DNA from: Bacteroidales bacterium
GTDB lineage: Bacteria > Bacteroidota > Bacteroidia > Bacteroidales > Marinilabiliaceae
DNA length: 64,000 nucleotides
Direction: 5' to 3'
NCBI GenBank assembly: GCA_015061285.1
Contig: SUWW01000010.1
Span: forward strand, 62,001-126,000
Shown one piece after another: positions 1 to 8,684 of the stretch. The notes below the pieces were generated by a model, which saw only the letters and a program-made list of their open reading frames with translations, searched no databases and was not told the origin of the DNA. A program made the translations under genes and the position numbers. Position 1 is the first letter of the stretch. The number at the start of each line of letters is the position of its first letter.

Positions 1-189
1 ATAAATAAAACAGAATTACGTATAGAAGTTTATTTATTGGATTATCAAGGAGATTTGTACCAAAAAAAATTGAAAATAGAGTTTTGTGATTACATACGAG
101 GAGAAATAAAATTCAACACACTTGAAGAACTGTCGAATAAAATATCAGAAGATGTGTTAAAAATTCGTGAAAAGATAGAACATAAATAG
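1..189 (+). CDS. ribF: Riboflavin kinase/FAD synthetase, C-terminal end (partial)
   Basis: Frame 1 is open from the first base to a TAG stop and gives 62 residues of a protein that begins outside the window. The text RIEVYLLDYQGDLY followed by a leucine/glutamate-rich helix (FNTLEELSNKISEDV) is the usual ending of bifunctional RibF, where the C-terminal riboflavin kinase domain makes FMN from riboflavin and ATP. The N-terminal adenylyltransferase half and most of the kinase domain are missing. It is on the same strand as the chemosensory operon, but a good promoter at 228-259 lies between them, so the two are probably transcribed separately. The identification rests on a short segment, although that segment is characteristic. 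Confidence 0.8.
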   Translation: MNKTELRIEVYLLDYQGDLYQKKLKIEFCDYIRGEIKFNTLEELSNKISEDVLKIREKIEHK

Positions 190-227
190 CAGTAAGTACG
201 TAATAAATCTATGTTAGGAAAAAATAT

Positions 228-259
228 TTTGTTTTGGTAGATACAAAACAATAACTTTG
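228..259 (+). promoter_or_regulatory. Bacteroidota-type promoter for the chemosensory operon
   Basis: TTTG at 228-231 is followed by a 20-base spacer and TAACTTTG at 252-259. This fits the known Bacteroidota sigma factor consensus (TTTG, N19-21, TAnnTTTG). Transcription should start near 266, about 47 bases before the first ATG at 313. No equally good match was noticed within the downstream gene string, so this may drive most of it. Confidence 0.65.
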
Positions 260-312
260 AGGTTTGTAGTATGTAAGAATATTATTCTTTTACTAACTGA
301 AAACCGAAAAAG

Positions 313-822
313 ATGAAAAAGATATTGGTCTTATTGCTGTTGTCGTTAGTGACGTATACAGCACATGCTCAGGTAGCAAAAGCAAAAGCAATGCTTATAT
401 TAAGTTTTGTGCGCTACGTTGGATGGAATGAATCAGTGAAAACTGGCGATTTTGTTATAGGAGTAGTGAAAGATAAAGAGTTGGTAGGATTTTTGAAAAA
501 ACAGTCTGAAGGAAAGAAATTTGGTTTTCAGGATGTTGTAATAAAGGAGTTTAATAGTGCTGAGGATATAACAGATTGTCAAGTAATTTGTGTTTCTCAG
601 AAATATAACTTCATAAAGAATGCAGATAAAATAATAGATAAAGTAGGTAAAAACACATTAATTATCACGGAAGTTGAAGGAGCCACAGCAAGAGGTTCAA
701 TGATTAACTTCGTAGTAAGAGATGAAAAATTGAAATTTGAATTGCATAAGCACAATGCTCAAGTGGCAGGAATATTGATAAGTGCGAAGCTATCAGATAT
801 GAGTTCTGCCATAAACCTTTGA
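313..822 (+). CDS. YfiR-like (DUF4154) periplasmic protein
   Basis: The 169-residue product has a clear signal peptide (MKKILVLLLLSLVTYTAHAQ, cleavage likely after AHA). The rest matches the YfiR/DUF4154 pattern: an early LSFVRYVGW segment, the alternating VIGVVKDKEL strand, a mid-protein CQVICVS strand with two cysteines, and a final strand/helix with INFVVRDEKLKFELH. In Pseudomonas, YfiR is a periplasmic protein that represses the membrane diguanylate cyclase YfiN. No cyclase is present here. The next gene, 30 bases downstream, is a chemoreceptor with a periplasmic domain, so by inference this protein may modulate that receptor. It is the first gene of the long operon. Family assignment is fairly secure; partner and role are not. 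Confidence 0.75.
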   Translation: MKKILVLLLLSLVTYTAHAQVAKAKAMLILSFVRYVGWNESVKTGDFVIGVVKDKELVGFLKKQSEGKKFGFQDVVIKEFNSAEDITDCQVICVSQKYNFIKNADKIIDKVGKNTLIITEVEGATARGSMINFVVRDEKLKFELHKHNAQVAGILISAKLSDMSSAINL

Positions 823-852
823 TAAATAAGTAAAAAAGAAAAGAAGTAAACC

Positions 853-2589
853 ATGGGAAAAGTAGCGAGTTTTTTGGGTAAGTTGAATATTAACCAAAAA
901 ATGAAAATTGGTTTTGGTGTAATTTTCACTTTCATATTACTTAATGCTATTGTAACAATTGTAATACACATAGTTACACAAGCTAAGCAATCGACAGAGA
1001 CTGAGGAGTATTTGCCTGTAAAAGCAGACCTTCTTGAGATGCAAAATCTCATAACTGAATCTAAACGATTGACAGCTAGTTGGGTATATATAGAAAAGCA
1101 AGATAAGACTCCAGATAAATTACGTCTTCGTACTGTAGTAGATACTACTTTCACTGAGGTTTACACCAACGTAAAGGAAAAGACACAAGGATGGGAAAGC
1201 GAATTTACCGACACATTGAATTATCTTGATAGTAGAATTCAAGAATATTTTGATCTACAACGCCAAGTGATGAGCAATCTGAGCACTTTTGATGCTTATG
1301 ATGATATGATGGCGCAGATGGAGAGTGAAAATTTAGCTGGTCCCGATGGCGACATTGCAATTATGTCTGTTGAGCTAAATCAAGTGATGCAGTACATGAT
1401 TGATATATGCGATGAAAAATGTACAGATATAAAAGATAGCATACAGACATACACTAATATTCAATTGTTTGTAGTTGTGTTTATGAGTTTATTAGTTATA
1501 GCGATAGCTGTTTTTGTAGCTATTATACTCATACAATCAATAGTAAAACCATTGAAAGATGGTGTTGAATTTGCGCAAGCTATTGGTAATGGTAATTTGA
1601 ACGCAAGCATCTCAGTTCATTCAAACGATGAAATAGGACAATTGTGTGATGCTTTGCGACAAATGGCTGTTAATCTTAGAAACATTGTATTCACCATAAA
1701 TACAAACTCAAGCAAATTGGTAGTTTCAGGTGAGACTCTTAAGTCAAACTCAATGAAATTGTCGAAAGGAGCATCAGAACAAGCTGCATCAGCCGAAGAG
1801 GTTTCTACGGCTATAGAGGAGATGGTTGCTAATATCGATCAAAACACAGAAAACGCCATTGCTACAGAGAAAATTACATCTTCGACTGTTGAAAATGTTA
1901 ACTTATCAAGTCAGTATTCAAATGAGGCAGCCGAGGCTATGGGTATAATATCTCAGAAGATTACCATAATATCAGATATAGCATTCCAAACGAACATATT
2001 AGCGTTGAATGCTGCGGTTGAAGCAGTTCGAGCTGGTGAACATGGCAAAGGATTCTCTGTAGTAGCTGCAGAGGTAAGAAAGTTGGCAGAAAGAAGTAAA
2101 CAGGCTGCTAAAGAAATAGTTGACTTGGTAAATAAAGGTATGAAAGTATCGCAACTTGCTGGAGAAAAAGCAAAAGCCTTAGTACCTGATATTGAAAAGA
2201 CAACAGTTCTTATAAAGGAGATATCTGCTGCTTCAATAGAGCAAAAAACAGGAGCAGAGCAGATTAATACTGCAATGCAGAATCTTAATGTAATTACTCA
2301 AGAAAATGCTTCAGCGAGTGATGAACTTACTAATAGTTCTTTGGAGTTGTCGCAATTGGCAGATAACCTAAAGAAGGTTGTAGGTTTCTTCAAACTCGAT
2401 GGAGAACAAGCAACTGAAGAAGAAAACACAAACAATTCGTCGAATAATACAGTAGAAAACAATTTTTCAGAGCAATCAAGTGCAGAAGTTGTAAGAGAGG
2501 CAAGACAATCACAAACAACAGGCACGACAATTGATTTAGGTAAGTTATCTACTAAAGATCTCGATGATGGTAACTATGAATCTTTCTAA
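853..2589 (+). CDS. Methyl-accepting chemotaxis protein with C-terminal CheR-tether-like pentapeptide
   Basis: The 578-residue transmembrane chemoreceptor has TM1 at about 19-40, an extracytoplasmic helical sensor region at about 41-205, TM2 at about 206-230, a HAMP domain to about 285, and a long methyl-accepting coiled coil. The hairpin tip lies near residues 376-415 and contains [20 protein letters not shown], which is very close to the universal CheA/CheW-binding tip. The tip reads EAVRAGE where EAARAGE is usual. An Asn/Glu/Ser-rich flexible tail of about 60 residues ends in NYESF at the extreme C-terminus. That resembles the NWETF-type pentapeptide by which some receptors tether CheR. 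It is the only receptor gene in the operon, next to the YfiR-like gene. It signals to CheA and is modified by CheR, CheB and CheD, all encoded downstream. The ligand is unknown. Confidence 0.93.
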   Translation: MGKVASFLGKLNINQKMKIGFGVIFTFILLNAIVTIVIHIVTQAKQSTETEEYLPVKADLLEMQNLITESKRLTASWVYIEKQDKTPDKLRLRTVVDTTFTEVYTNVKEKTQGWESEFTDTLNYLDSRIQEYFDLQRQVMSNLSTFDAYDDMMAQMESENLAGPDGDIAIMSVELNQVMQYMIDICDEKCTDIKDSIQTYTNIQLFVVVFMSLLVIAIAVFVAIILIQSIVKPLKDGVEFAQAIGNGNLNASISVHSNDEIGQLCDALRQMAVNLRNIVFTINTNSSKLVVSGETLKSNSMKLSKGASEQAASAEEVSTAIEEMVANIDQNTENAIATEKITSSTVENVNLSSQYSNEAAEAMGIISQKITIISDIAFQTNILALNAAVEAVRAGEHGKGFSVVAAEVRKLAERSKQAAKEIVDLVNKGMKVSQLAGEKAKALVPDIEKTTVLIKEISAASIEQKTGAEQINTAMQNLNVITQENASASDELTNSSLELSQLADNLKKVVGFFKLDGEQATEEENTNNSSNNTVENNFSEQSSAEVVREARQSQTTGTTIDLGKLSTKDLDDGNYESF

Positions 2590-2601
2590 ATCTATTTTGC
2601 T

Positions 2602-2907
2602 ATGAGCGAATATAAAATAGAAGTTGTTGAAAAGAAGGAAGGAGCAGAAATACATTGTTCTGGTAATTTGGTAATCAACAACATAGAAAAAATAGTTGAA
2701 TACATACGTGAAAATGTTAGTCTTGAGCGAGGGTATACATTATATGTAGATAATCCAGAGAACATAGATATAACATTCATTCAATTAATAATATCAATGC
2801 GAAAGCAAATAGAGGCAAGTAGTAATAAGTTGGCAGTAAAAATGGAGCTAAAAGACGACATGCGCCAACTTATAAGTAAAGCAGGATTAGATTACGCAAT
2901 AAAATAA
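2602..2907 (+). CDS. STAS-domain protein
   Basis: The 101-residue cytosolic protein begins 12 bases after the receptor gene. The pattern of a hydrophobic beta strand (GAEIHCSGNLVI), a helix, a second strand (GYTLYVDNP) and then IDITFIQLIISMRKQ fits the STAS fold of anti-sigma-factor antagonists. At the position where SpoIIAA-like proteins carry the phosphorylated serine, the local alignment suggests a threonine (in DITF). Its place between the receptor and CheY suggests either an adaptor of the array or a phospho-switch handled by the kinase/phosphatase pair encoded later in the operon. The STAS call is made from pattern alone and is moderately secure. The partner is unknown. Confidence 0.65.
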   Translation: MSEYKIEVVEKKEGAEIHCSGNLVINNIEKIVEYIRENVSLERGYTLYVDNPENIDITFIQLIISMRKQIEASSNKLAVKMELKDDMRQLISKAGLDYAIK

Positions 2908-2924
2908 TATAACATACCGAATAT

Positions 2925-3290
2925 ATGGCAAAGACAGTTCTTATAGTTGACGACTCAGAGAGTATACGTGAGGTTGTGAACTTTACTCTTCAAAACGAAG
3001 GATATGAAGTTTTAGTAGGAGTAGATGGAGAAGATGCATTGAAATTTCTTGATGGTCGTAATATAGACATAGTTATTACCGACCTTCACATGCCAAATCT
3101 CGATGGTTTAGGTTTAATTCGTAAGATTCGTGAAATGGATGCCTACAAGCATATTCCTATCTTGTTTCTTACAACAGAATCTCAGACCGAAAAGAAGATG
3201 GAGGCTAAGGAAGCCGGTGCAACAGGATGGATTATTAAACCATTTGTTCCTGCAAAATTACTGAGCGCTATTTCTCGTGTACTTCGTTAA
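2925..3290 (+). CDS. cheY: CheY-type single-domain response regulator
   Basis: The 121 residues form a complete receiver domain with no output domain. The acidic pocket is D9/D10 (VDDSES), the phospho-acceptor is D53 in ITDLHMP, the switch threonine sits in FLTTES, and the conserved lysine is in IIKPF. It should take phosphate from CheA, encoded immediately downstream. As no flagellar motor gene is visible, its target is unknown. It could control a gliding, secretion or envelope process, or feed the other regulators of this operon. The 79-base gap before cheA contains no clear promoter box. Confidence 0.92.
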   Translation: MAKTVLIVDDSESIREVVNFTLQNEGYEVLVGVDGEDALKFLDGRNIDIVITDLHMPNLDGLGLIRKIREMDAYKHIPILFLTTESQTEKKMEAKEAGATGWIIKPFVPAKLLSAISRVLR

Positions 3291-3369
3291 TAATTAATTA
3301 ACGAGTAGTTTAACGATAGAAATATTTTATAAATGACACGCTAGGAAAAGAAATAGAAAGTTATCAACT

Positions 3370-5457
3370 ATGGATGATGCGATAGATAAGTTCAAAGAGA
3401 AATTCAAAGAAGAAGCTCTCGATAATGTCGCTAACATAGAAGAATCGCTTTTTCAGTTAGAAAACGAACCGGATAATAAAGAGTTGATAGAAAAACTCTT
3501 CCGTTCGATGCATACTATAAAAGGCGGTGGTGCTATGTTTGGTTTCAATGATTTGAGTACGTTTACACATAATCTAGAGACCATATACGACCTTATACGA
3601 AACGACAAATTAGCTGTAACTAAGGATGTTATTTCGTTGACTTTTGAGAGTTTGGATTACATTCGTCAATTACTCGACTTGGGTGTATTGACGGATCCGG
3701 ATGATATTGCGCGTCAGAAAGACTATATCGATCGCATTCAAAAGTATTTTCCTGAAGGCGAAGGATTATATGTTAATCCAAACAAAAAAGCAGCTGCATC
3801 ACAGCCTACAGCTACACCACAAGCAGCACCTGCTCCTAAAGGTGGAAAGAAAAACTATTTGGTAAATTTCTTCCCATTAGACACGTTATTGAATAATGGT
3901 TCAAACCCATTCTTCATAATTGACGATCTAACAGCAATGGGCGATTACAAAACGCTAGCTTTTATCAATGAAATAAAGCCGTTTAGCGAATTGAGTCCAT
4001 TATCGCTTGGTATTAAGTGGCAAATAATATTATCTACTGAGCAAGATGTTAATGACATAAAAGATGTTTTCATCTTTGTCGAAGATGAATGTAAAGTAGA
4101 TATAAAGGAGCTTCCTGATGGTAAAATACTGGAAGACACTGAAAAATTGCCTAAAATTATCGAAGATGCCATTAGTCAAGGAAAACTATTAGAGGCAAGT
4201 CAATTCGATATATTCAAGACAGTAAAGCCTGAAGTAAAGGAGCAAAAAACAGAAGTAGCTAAGAAAGCACCAGCACAGCAAGAGAATAAAATATCTTCGA
4301 TGCGTGTTTCGTCAGTAAAGATTGATGAACTAGTTGATGCTGTGAGTGAGTTAGTTACTATGCAAGCTCAGCTTAATCTGGTAGCGAGCAAGATTGATAA
4401 CCAATCTTTGTTAACTATTACAGAACAGATGGAAAAACTTACACGTCAATTGCGTGAAAACTCGTTCGAGTTGAGTTTGATTCCACTTCAAGGTGAATTA
4501 GTTCGTTTCCAACGATTGGTTCGCGACCTTTGCAACAAACTTGGTAAACAGATGAAGTTTGAAGTTGAGGGTGGCGATATAGAGTTGGATAAGAATATCA
4601 TAGAGCATCTTACAGATCCACTCCTCCATATAATCAGAAATTCGGGTGACCATGGTATAGAATTGCCAGATGAACGTATAGCTAAGGGTAAAAATCCAGA
4701 AGGTATAATAAAACTCAAGGCATTCTATTCTGGTTCGTCTGTAGTAATAAAGATTATGGATGATGGTAAGGGTATGGATCCGAATAAGATTCTAAATAAA
4801 GCTATTGAGAAAGGTCTTGTCGATGTAAATACCAAACTATCGAAAAAAGAGATACTTAACTTGGTTTTTGCAAGTGGATTCTCCACGGCTGAAAAGGTAA
4901 GCGACGTATCAGGTCGTGGTGTTGGTATGGACGTAGTAAAGAGTAAAATAGCAGAAATTAGAGGCGAGGTTAGCATTGATTCTGAGATAGATCAAGGTAC
5001 TACAATAACATTAGACCTACCACTTACGCTATCTATCATAGATGGTTTGCTTACTAAGGTTAATAATGAGCAATTCATAATACCATTATCGAATATAGAA
5101 CGAATAGTATCATTCACTGATGTCGATTTCAATAAGAATAGTCAGAGTAGCATGTTTGTATATAACAACGAACAAGTTCTATGCATAAAACTTGACGAAT
5201 TCTTTTACAAAAAAGAGGAAGATCTCGACAAAGCAAAGATTGTTCTTGTTAGATGGAGTGAGAAGTTAGTTGGCTTGGTGGTAGATCAAGTTTTAGGTGA
5301 ATTCCAAATAGTAGTAAAACCTCTTGGACGCTTCTTACGTAAGATAGATATGATTTCAGGAGCTTCAGTTATGGGCGATGGTTCATTATCATTGGTAATA
5401 GATACTACCCGACTGATAAACTTCTATAATCAGAGAAAGTATAAGGTAAATCATTGA
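3370..5457 (+). CDS. cheA: Chemotaxis histidine kinase CheA
   Basis: The 695-residue CheA has all core domains in order. The HPt domain (P1) holds the phosphorylated histidine H48 in MHTIKGGGAMFGF. A Pro/Ala/Gln-rich linker near 137-155 leads into a P2-like domain at about 160-250. A second linker precedes the dimerisation domain near 310-370. The HATPase domain shows HIIRNSGDHGIE, DDGKGMD and GRGVGMDVV. A C-terminal CheW-like domain starts near 555. It autophosphorylates under receptor control and passes phosphate to CheY and CheB. Length and motifs are normal for the family, with no sign of inactivation. Two cheW genes follow within a few bases. Confidence 0.96.
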   Translation: MDDAIDKFKEKFKEEALDNVANIEESLFQLENEPDNKELIEKLFRSMHTIKGGGAMFGFNDLSTFTHNLETIYDLIRNDKLAVTKDVISLTFESLDYIRQLLDLGVLTDPDDIARQKDYIDRIQKYFPEGEGLYVNPNKKAAASQPTATPQAAPAPKGGKKNYLVNFFPLDTLLNNGSNPFFIIDDLTAMGDYKTLAFINEIKPFSELSPLSLGIKWQIILSTEQDVNDIKDVFIFVEDECKVDIKELPDGKILEDTEKLPKIIEDAISQGKLLEASQFDIFKTVKPEVKEQKTEVAKKAPAQQENKISSMRVSSVKIDELVDAVSELVTMQAQLNLVASKIDNQSLLTITEQMEKLTRQLRENSFELSLIPLQGELVRFQRLVRDLCNKLGKQMKFEVEGGDIELDKNIIEHLTDPLLHIIRNSGDHGIELPDERIAKGKNPEGIIKLKAFYSGSSVVIKIMDDGKGMDPNKILNKAIEKGLVDVNTKLSKKEILNLVFASGFSTAEKVSDVSGRGVGMDVVKSKIAEIRGEVSIDSEIDQGTTITLDLPLTLSIIDGLLTKVNNEQFIIPLSNIERIVSFTDVDFNKNSQSSMFVYNNEQVLCIKLDEFFYKKEEDLDKAKIVLVRWSEKLVGLVVDQVLGEFQIVVKPLGRFLRKIDMISGASVMGDGSLSLVIDTTRLINFYNQRKYKVNH

Positions 5458-5461
5458 AAAC

Positions 5462-5920
5462 ATGGAAGAAGAAAAAATAGTATCGCTGACAACATTTCGC
5501 TCGGCAGGTGAGTATTTTGCATTCGAAACCATAAGGATTCGCCATATACTCGAAAATATGAAGCCAACATCTGTTCCGCTTACTAAGGATTATATACTTG
5601 GTATAATTAATAACCATGGTAATATGATACCAGTAGTAGACTTCAGAAAGATAACTGGTGCAAAGAACTATGAAGAAAATACAGATGATAGCTCAATAAT
5701 AGTAGTCGCTTGTGAAGACAATGGAGGAGAGCAACTTGTATCCTTCAAAGTTGACGAAGTTGACGATGTATTGAATTGCAACATAGATGATATATCGAAA
5801 GAAGTAATCTATGAAGTTGAACCAAACGTGCAAAAGGCACTTACTGGAACTATAAAATTAGGCGACAAATTCATCTATACAGTAGATATAGACACAATAG
5901 CAAAAGTGATAGAACAATAG
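5462..5920 (+). CDS. cheW: CheW-like coupling protein (first copy)
   Basis: The 152-residue single-domain CheW starts 4 bases after cheA. Typical features are the starting strand (LTTFRSAGEYFAFET), the VPLTKDYILGIINNHGNMIPVVDFR core, and the late TGTIKLGDKFIYTVDID segment. It should bridge receptor tips to CheA in the signalling array. It differs considerably from the second copy that follows, which suggests specialised roles rather than a recent duplication. Confidence in the family is high. Confidence 0.92.
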   Translation: MEEEKIVSLTTFRSAGEYFAFETIRIRHILENMKPTSVPLTKDYILGIINNHGNMIPVVDFRKITGAKNYEENTDDSSIIVVACEDNGGEQLVSFKVDEVDDVLNCNIDDISKEVIYEVEPNVQKALTGTIKLGDKFIYTVDIDTIAKVIEQ

Positions 5921-5923
5921 GAT

Positions 5924-6394
5924 ATGGAAGAAGAACAGATAAATTCATACCTAACATTCAAGATAGGCGAAGAACTTTATGGAGTTCATGTGGAACAAGT
6001 TTCGGAAATTTTGGAATATAAAGATCCCGAGACTCGTACGAGTAATTTGCCATATCTTTTAGGCTTAGTTGACCATCGCGGAAACATTATTCCGTTGATA
6101 GACACGAGTATAAAATTTGGTGGGCAAGCCATAAAAACAGATGACAAGGTATGCTTATTAGTTCTTAACATAAAAAATGGTGAAGAAACGTTTGAAGTGG
6201 CATTAATTGTGAATGAGATTTCTGACGTATTGACCATAGAAGAAGAAGAAAAATCACACATTGAGACTAATTATAAGCCAGGATACGTGCAATTTGCAGT
6301 CAAAAGAGAAGATTTATTTATGCTCGTAATTGATGCAAATAAAGTATTTGGTGATACAGAAATAGTCGAAATGAAAAAATTTAGTAGTAAGTAG
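5924..6394 (+). CDS. cheW: CheW-like coupling protein (second copy)
   Basis: The 156-residue CheW starts 3 bases after the first copy. It keeps YLTFKIGEELYGVHVEQVSEI, LPYLLGLVDHRGNIIPLID and the late FAVKREDLFMLVIDANKVF strand. This copy is closer to the textbook CheW pattern than the upstream one. Two CheW proteins with a single receptor and CheA may allow mixed arrays, or allow one of them to link other operon proteins to the array (inference). Confidence 0.93.
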   Translation: MEEEQINSYLTFKIGEELYGVHVEQVSEILEYKDPETRTSNLPYLLGLVDHRGNIIPLIDTSIKFGGQAIKTDDKVCLLVLNIKNGEETFEVALIVNEISDVLTIEEEEKSHIETNYKPGYVQFAVKREDLFMLVIDANKVFGDTEIVEMKKFSSK

Positions 6395-6398
6395 TTAC

Positions 6399-7271
6399 AT
6401 GTCGGTAAACGAGAATCTATCAAGCGGCTCCGAGTTAGACTGCTTCAAGGCAGAGCTTTCAGCGGCAGACTTCAAGATCTTCAGCAATTATATTTATTCC
6501 GAGTTTGGAATAAAGATGCCGGAGGTTAAGAGAGTTATGCTTCAAGGAAGATTACTAAAGCGAATCCGTCAATTGAAGATGTCCTCGTATTCCGAGTATA
6601 AAGAATATTTTTTCAGTAAAGAAGGGCAGCAAAAGGAGTTATACAACTTTTTGAGCGTAGTAACGACCAACAAAACTGACTTTTTTAGAGAGCCAGTACA
6701 TTTTGATTTTTTATCTAATACGCTATTACCCGAAATGGTAAATGAGCAAAAAAAATCGATGGTAAAGATTTGGTCGGCAGCATGTTCAAGTGGTGAAGAG
6801 CCGTATACTATAAGCATAGTTCTGAATGAATTCAAAGAAGAGCATCCGCAGATTGGATTTAGTATACTAGGCACCGACATTTCACTAAATGTTCTTGATA
6901 AAGCTGCAAAAGGTATATATGCAGAGAAAGAAGTAGAGCTAATGCCACTCAATTTGAAAAAAAAATATTTCCTTAGAAGTAAGGACAGAAAGAACCCAAC
7001 AGTTAAGGTTCAGCCTATACTTCAAAAAAATATTTCACTTCAGTACCTGAATTTGATGGATTCGGTATACGATTTGAAGGATACTTTTGATGTTATTTTT
7101 TGTAGAAACGTGTTGATCTATTTTGATAGGGAGACACAAGAAAAAGTGATAAATAAATTATGTGAGAGATTGATACCAGGAGGATACTTATTCATAGGAC
7201 ACAGTGAATCAGTAGCTAATATGAACGTACCATTAATAAACATAAAACCAACGATTTTCAAAAGAAAATAA
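6399..7271 (+). CDS. cheR: Chemoreceptor glutamate methyltransferase CheR
   Basis: The 290-residue CheR methylates glutamates on the chemoreceptor using S-adenosylmethionine. The N-terminal helical domain covers about 15-90. The catalytic domain has the expected landmarks: TNKTDFFREPVHF, the SAM-binding IWSAACSSGEEPYTISI, LGTDIS, and FCRNVLIYFD near the end, followed by GGYLFIGHSES. All the key motifs that are eroded in the two later CheR-like genes of this operon are intact here, so this is the likely active enzyme. The NYESF tail of the receptor may be its docking site. It is 4 bases from the second cheW. Confidence 0.95.
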   Translation: MSVNENLSSGSELDCFKAELSAADFKIFSNYIYSEFGIKMPEVKRVMLQGRLLKRIRQLKMSSYSEYKEYFFSKEGQQKELYNFLSVVTTNKTDFFREPVHFDFLSNTLLPEMVNEQKKSMVKIWSAACSSGEEPYTISIVLNEFKEEHPQIGFSILGTDISLNVLDKAAKGIYAEKEVELMPLNLKKKYFLRSKDRKNPTVKVQPILQKNISLQYLNLMDSVYDLKDTFDVIFCRNVLIYFDRETQEKVINKLCERLIPGGYLFIGHSESVANMNVPLINIKPTIFKRK

Positions 7272-7285
7272 AAACAAAGCGATAT

Positions 7286-8185
7286 ATGGATAGTCTTTCA
7301 GACAAGCAATTACTTCGTGAGTTGCGATTGCGGCTCGAAGAGAGAAAAACATTTGAGGAGAAATATAATGGACTATTTAGTGAGTACCAGCTTTTAGGCA
7401 AACGCTTGAAAGAATCGGAGGCATTGAAGAGCCATTTTATATCAAACATAACCAATGAGATTGTAAACCCGTTTTCGTCAATTATTGGTTTGTCAAAATC
7501 GATTTTGTCTGTTGAAAAGCAAGATTGGAAGAAGATTGTAACTATGGTAGCAATGATACATAGTGAAGCATTCAACCTTGACTTTCAATTGAAAAACATA
7601 TTCACGGCAGCTAAGATTGAAGCAGGTGAGGTTCAGCCAAATATCTCTAAGGTGAATGTTAAAAGTTTGGTTCAAACCGTTATTGATAGTTTCTTGGTTG
7701 TTGCTCGCAAAATGGGCATCGAGATAGAGTTTGATTATAGAATAGAATTTGGATTCGGTAAGAACTTTTATTACAAGACGGACTCAGAGAAGCTTAAACA
7801 AATACTTACAAACATTATAAACAATGCTGTTAAGTATAGTTACAAAGAGTCGAAAGTAATAGTTTCGATGTGGGTAGAAGACGATGTACTCAACATATCA
7901 GTTCAAGATTTTGGTACCGGTATATCAGAGAAGAATCAGAACTTGATATTCGAGAGATTTAAGCGTCTTGATACAGGTATTAATTCAATAAATCAAGGCC
8001 ATGGTTTAGGACTTTCAATCACCAAATCGTTGTTGGATTTATTGAATGGCACTATAAGTATAAAGAGTAAAAAAGGAGAAGGAACCACGTTTACCATATC
8101 ATTACCAGAATCATCAGCAGTAGTAAACGACTTGACGGATGATGATGGCGGATTCTTTGTTGACGACGGTGACGAGTTATTTTAG
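7286..8185 (+). CDS. Histidine-kinase-like protein lacking the phospho-acceptor histidine
   Basis: The 299-residue protein has no membrane segment. A coiled coil (about 5-48) leads into a HisKA-like helix reading SHFISNITNEIVNPFSS, where the usual motif is SHE(I/L)RTP. The histidine position is N57 (codon AAT), and the following Arg-Thr is Val-Asn. The ATPase domain is intact, with the N box near LKQILTNIINNAVKYS, the G1 box QDFGTGISE, the F box IFERFKRLD and the G2 box GHGLGLSITKSLL. It therefore cannot act as an ordinary autophosphorylating HisKA kinase. It could be a pseudokinase scaffold, or a kinase acting on a partner protein such as the STAS or SiaC protein. The C-terminal tail is acidic. 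It sits between cheR and cheD. Confidence 0.85.
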   Translation: MDSLSDKQLLRELRLRLEERKTFEEKYNGLFSEYQLLGKRLKESEALKSHFISNITNEIVNPFSSIIGLSKSILSVEKQDWKKIVTMVAMIHSEAFNLDFQLKNIFTAAKIEAGEVQPNISKVNVKSLVQTVIDSFLVVARKMGIEIEFDYRIEFGFGKNFYYKTDSEKLKQILTNIINNAVKYSYKESKVIVSMWVEDDVLNISVQDFGTGISEKNQNLIFERFKRLDTGINSINQGHGLGLSITKSLLDLLNGTISIKSKKGEGTTFTISLPESSAVVNDLTDDDGGFFVDDGDELF

Positions 8186-8196
8186 AAAAACGGCGA

Positions 8197-8670
8197 ATGG
8201 AATATTCACAACATTTTTTATATCCATCGTCATTTTTCACGAGTCGAGAGCCTTATATAGTGAAGACAGTTCTAGGTTCGTGTGTGGCAGTTTGTCTTTG
8301 GGATAAGCGGTTACACTTTGGAGGAATAAATCACTATATGTTGCCAATGTGGAATGGAGCAGATTTAGCCTCACCCAAATATGGCAATATAGCGATTGAG
8401 AAGTTGTTGGAGAGAATGCGAAGTATGGGAAGCCGCACCGAAGACTTGCAAGCAAAAGTTTTTGGCGGAGGAGACCTACTTAGCGTATCGGGCGAATCAT
8501 CGACAACAAAGATAGGTGAGCGGAATATTGAGGTAGCCAAAATGATGCTTGCACAAGAGAAAATACCGATTGTGGGCTCAAGTTTGGGAGGAAAACGGGG
8601 AAGAAAAATTATTTTTCTTACCGATACGGGAGAAGTAAGGCATAAGTTTCTCGAAAAACACGAGATATAG
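8197..8670 (+). CDS. cheD: Chemoreceptor glutamine deamidase CheD
   Basis: The 157-residue protein has the CheD signature: [14 protein letters not shown], containing the catalytic cysteine and preceding threonine, then GGINHYMLP with the catalytic histidine. KVFGGGDLL and [13 protein letters not shown] follow. CheD converts specific receptor glutamines into methylatable glutamates. With CheR and CheB on either side, the adaptation system of this operon is complete. It starts 11 bases after the histidine-kinase-like gene. Confidence 0.94.
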   Translation: MEYSQHFLYPSSFFTSREPYIVKTVLGSCVAVCLWDKRLHFGGINHYMLPMWNGADLASPKYGNIAIEKLLERMRSMGSRTEDLQAKVFGGGDLLSVSGESSTTKIGERNIEVAKMMLAQEKIPIVGSSLGGKRGRKIIFLTDTGEVRHKFLEKHEI

Positions 8671-8684
8671 AAGCGAATAATGTC

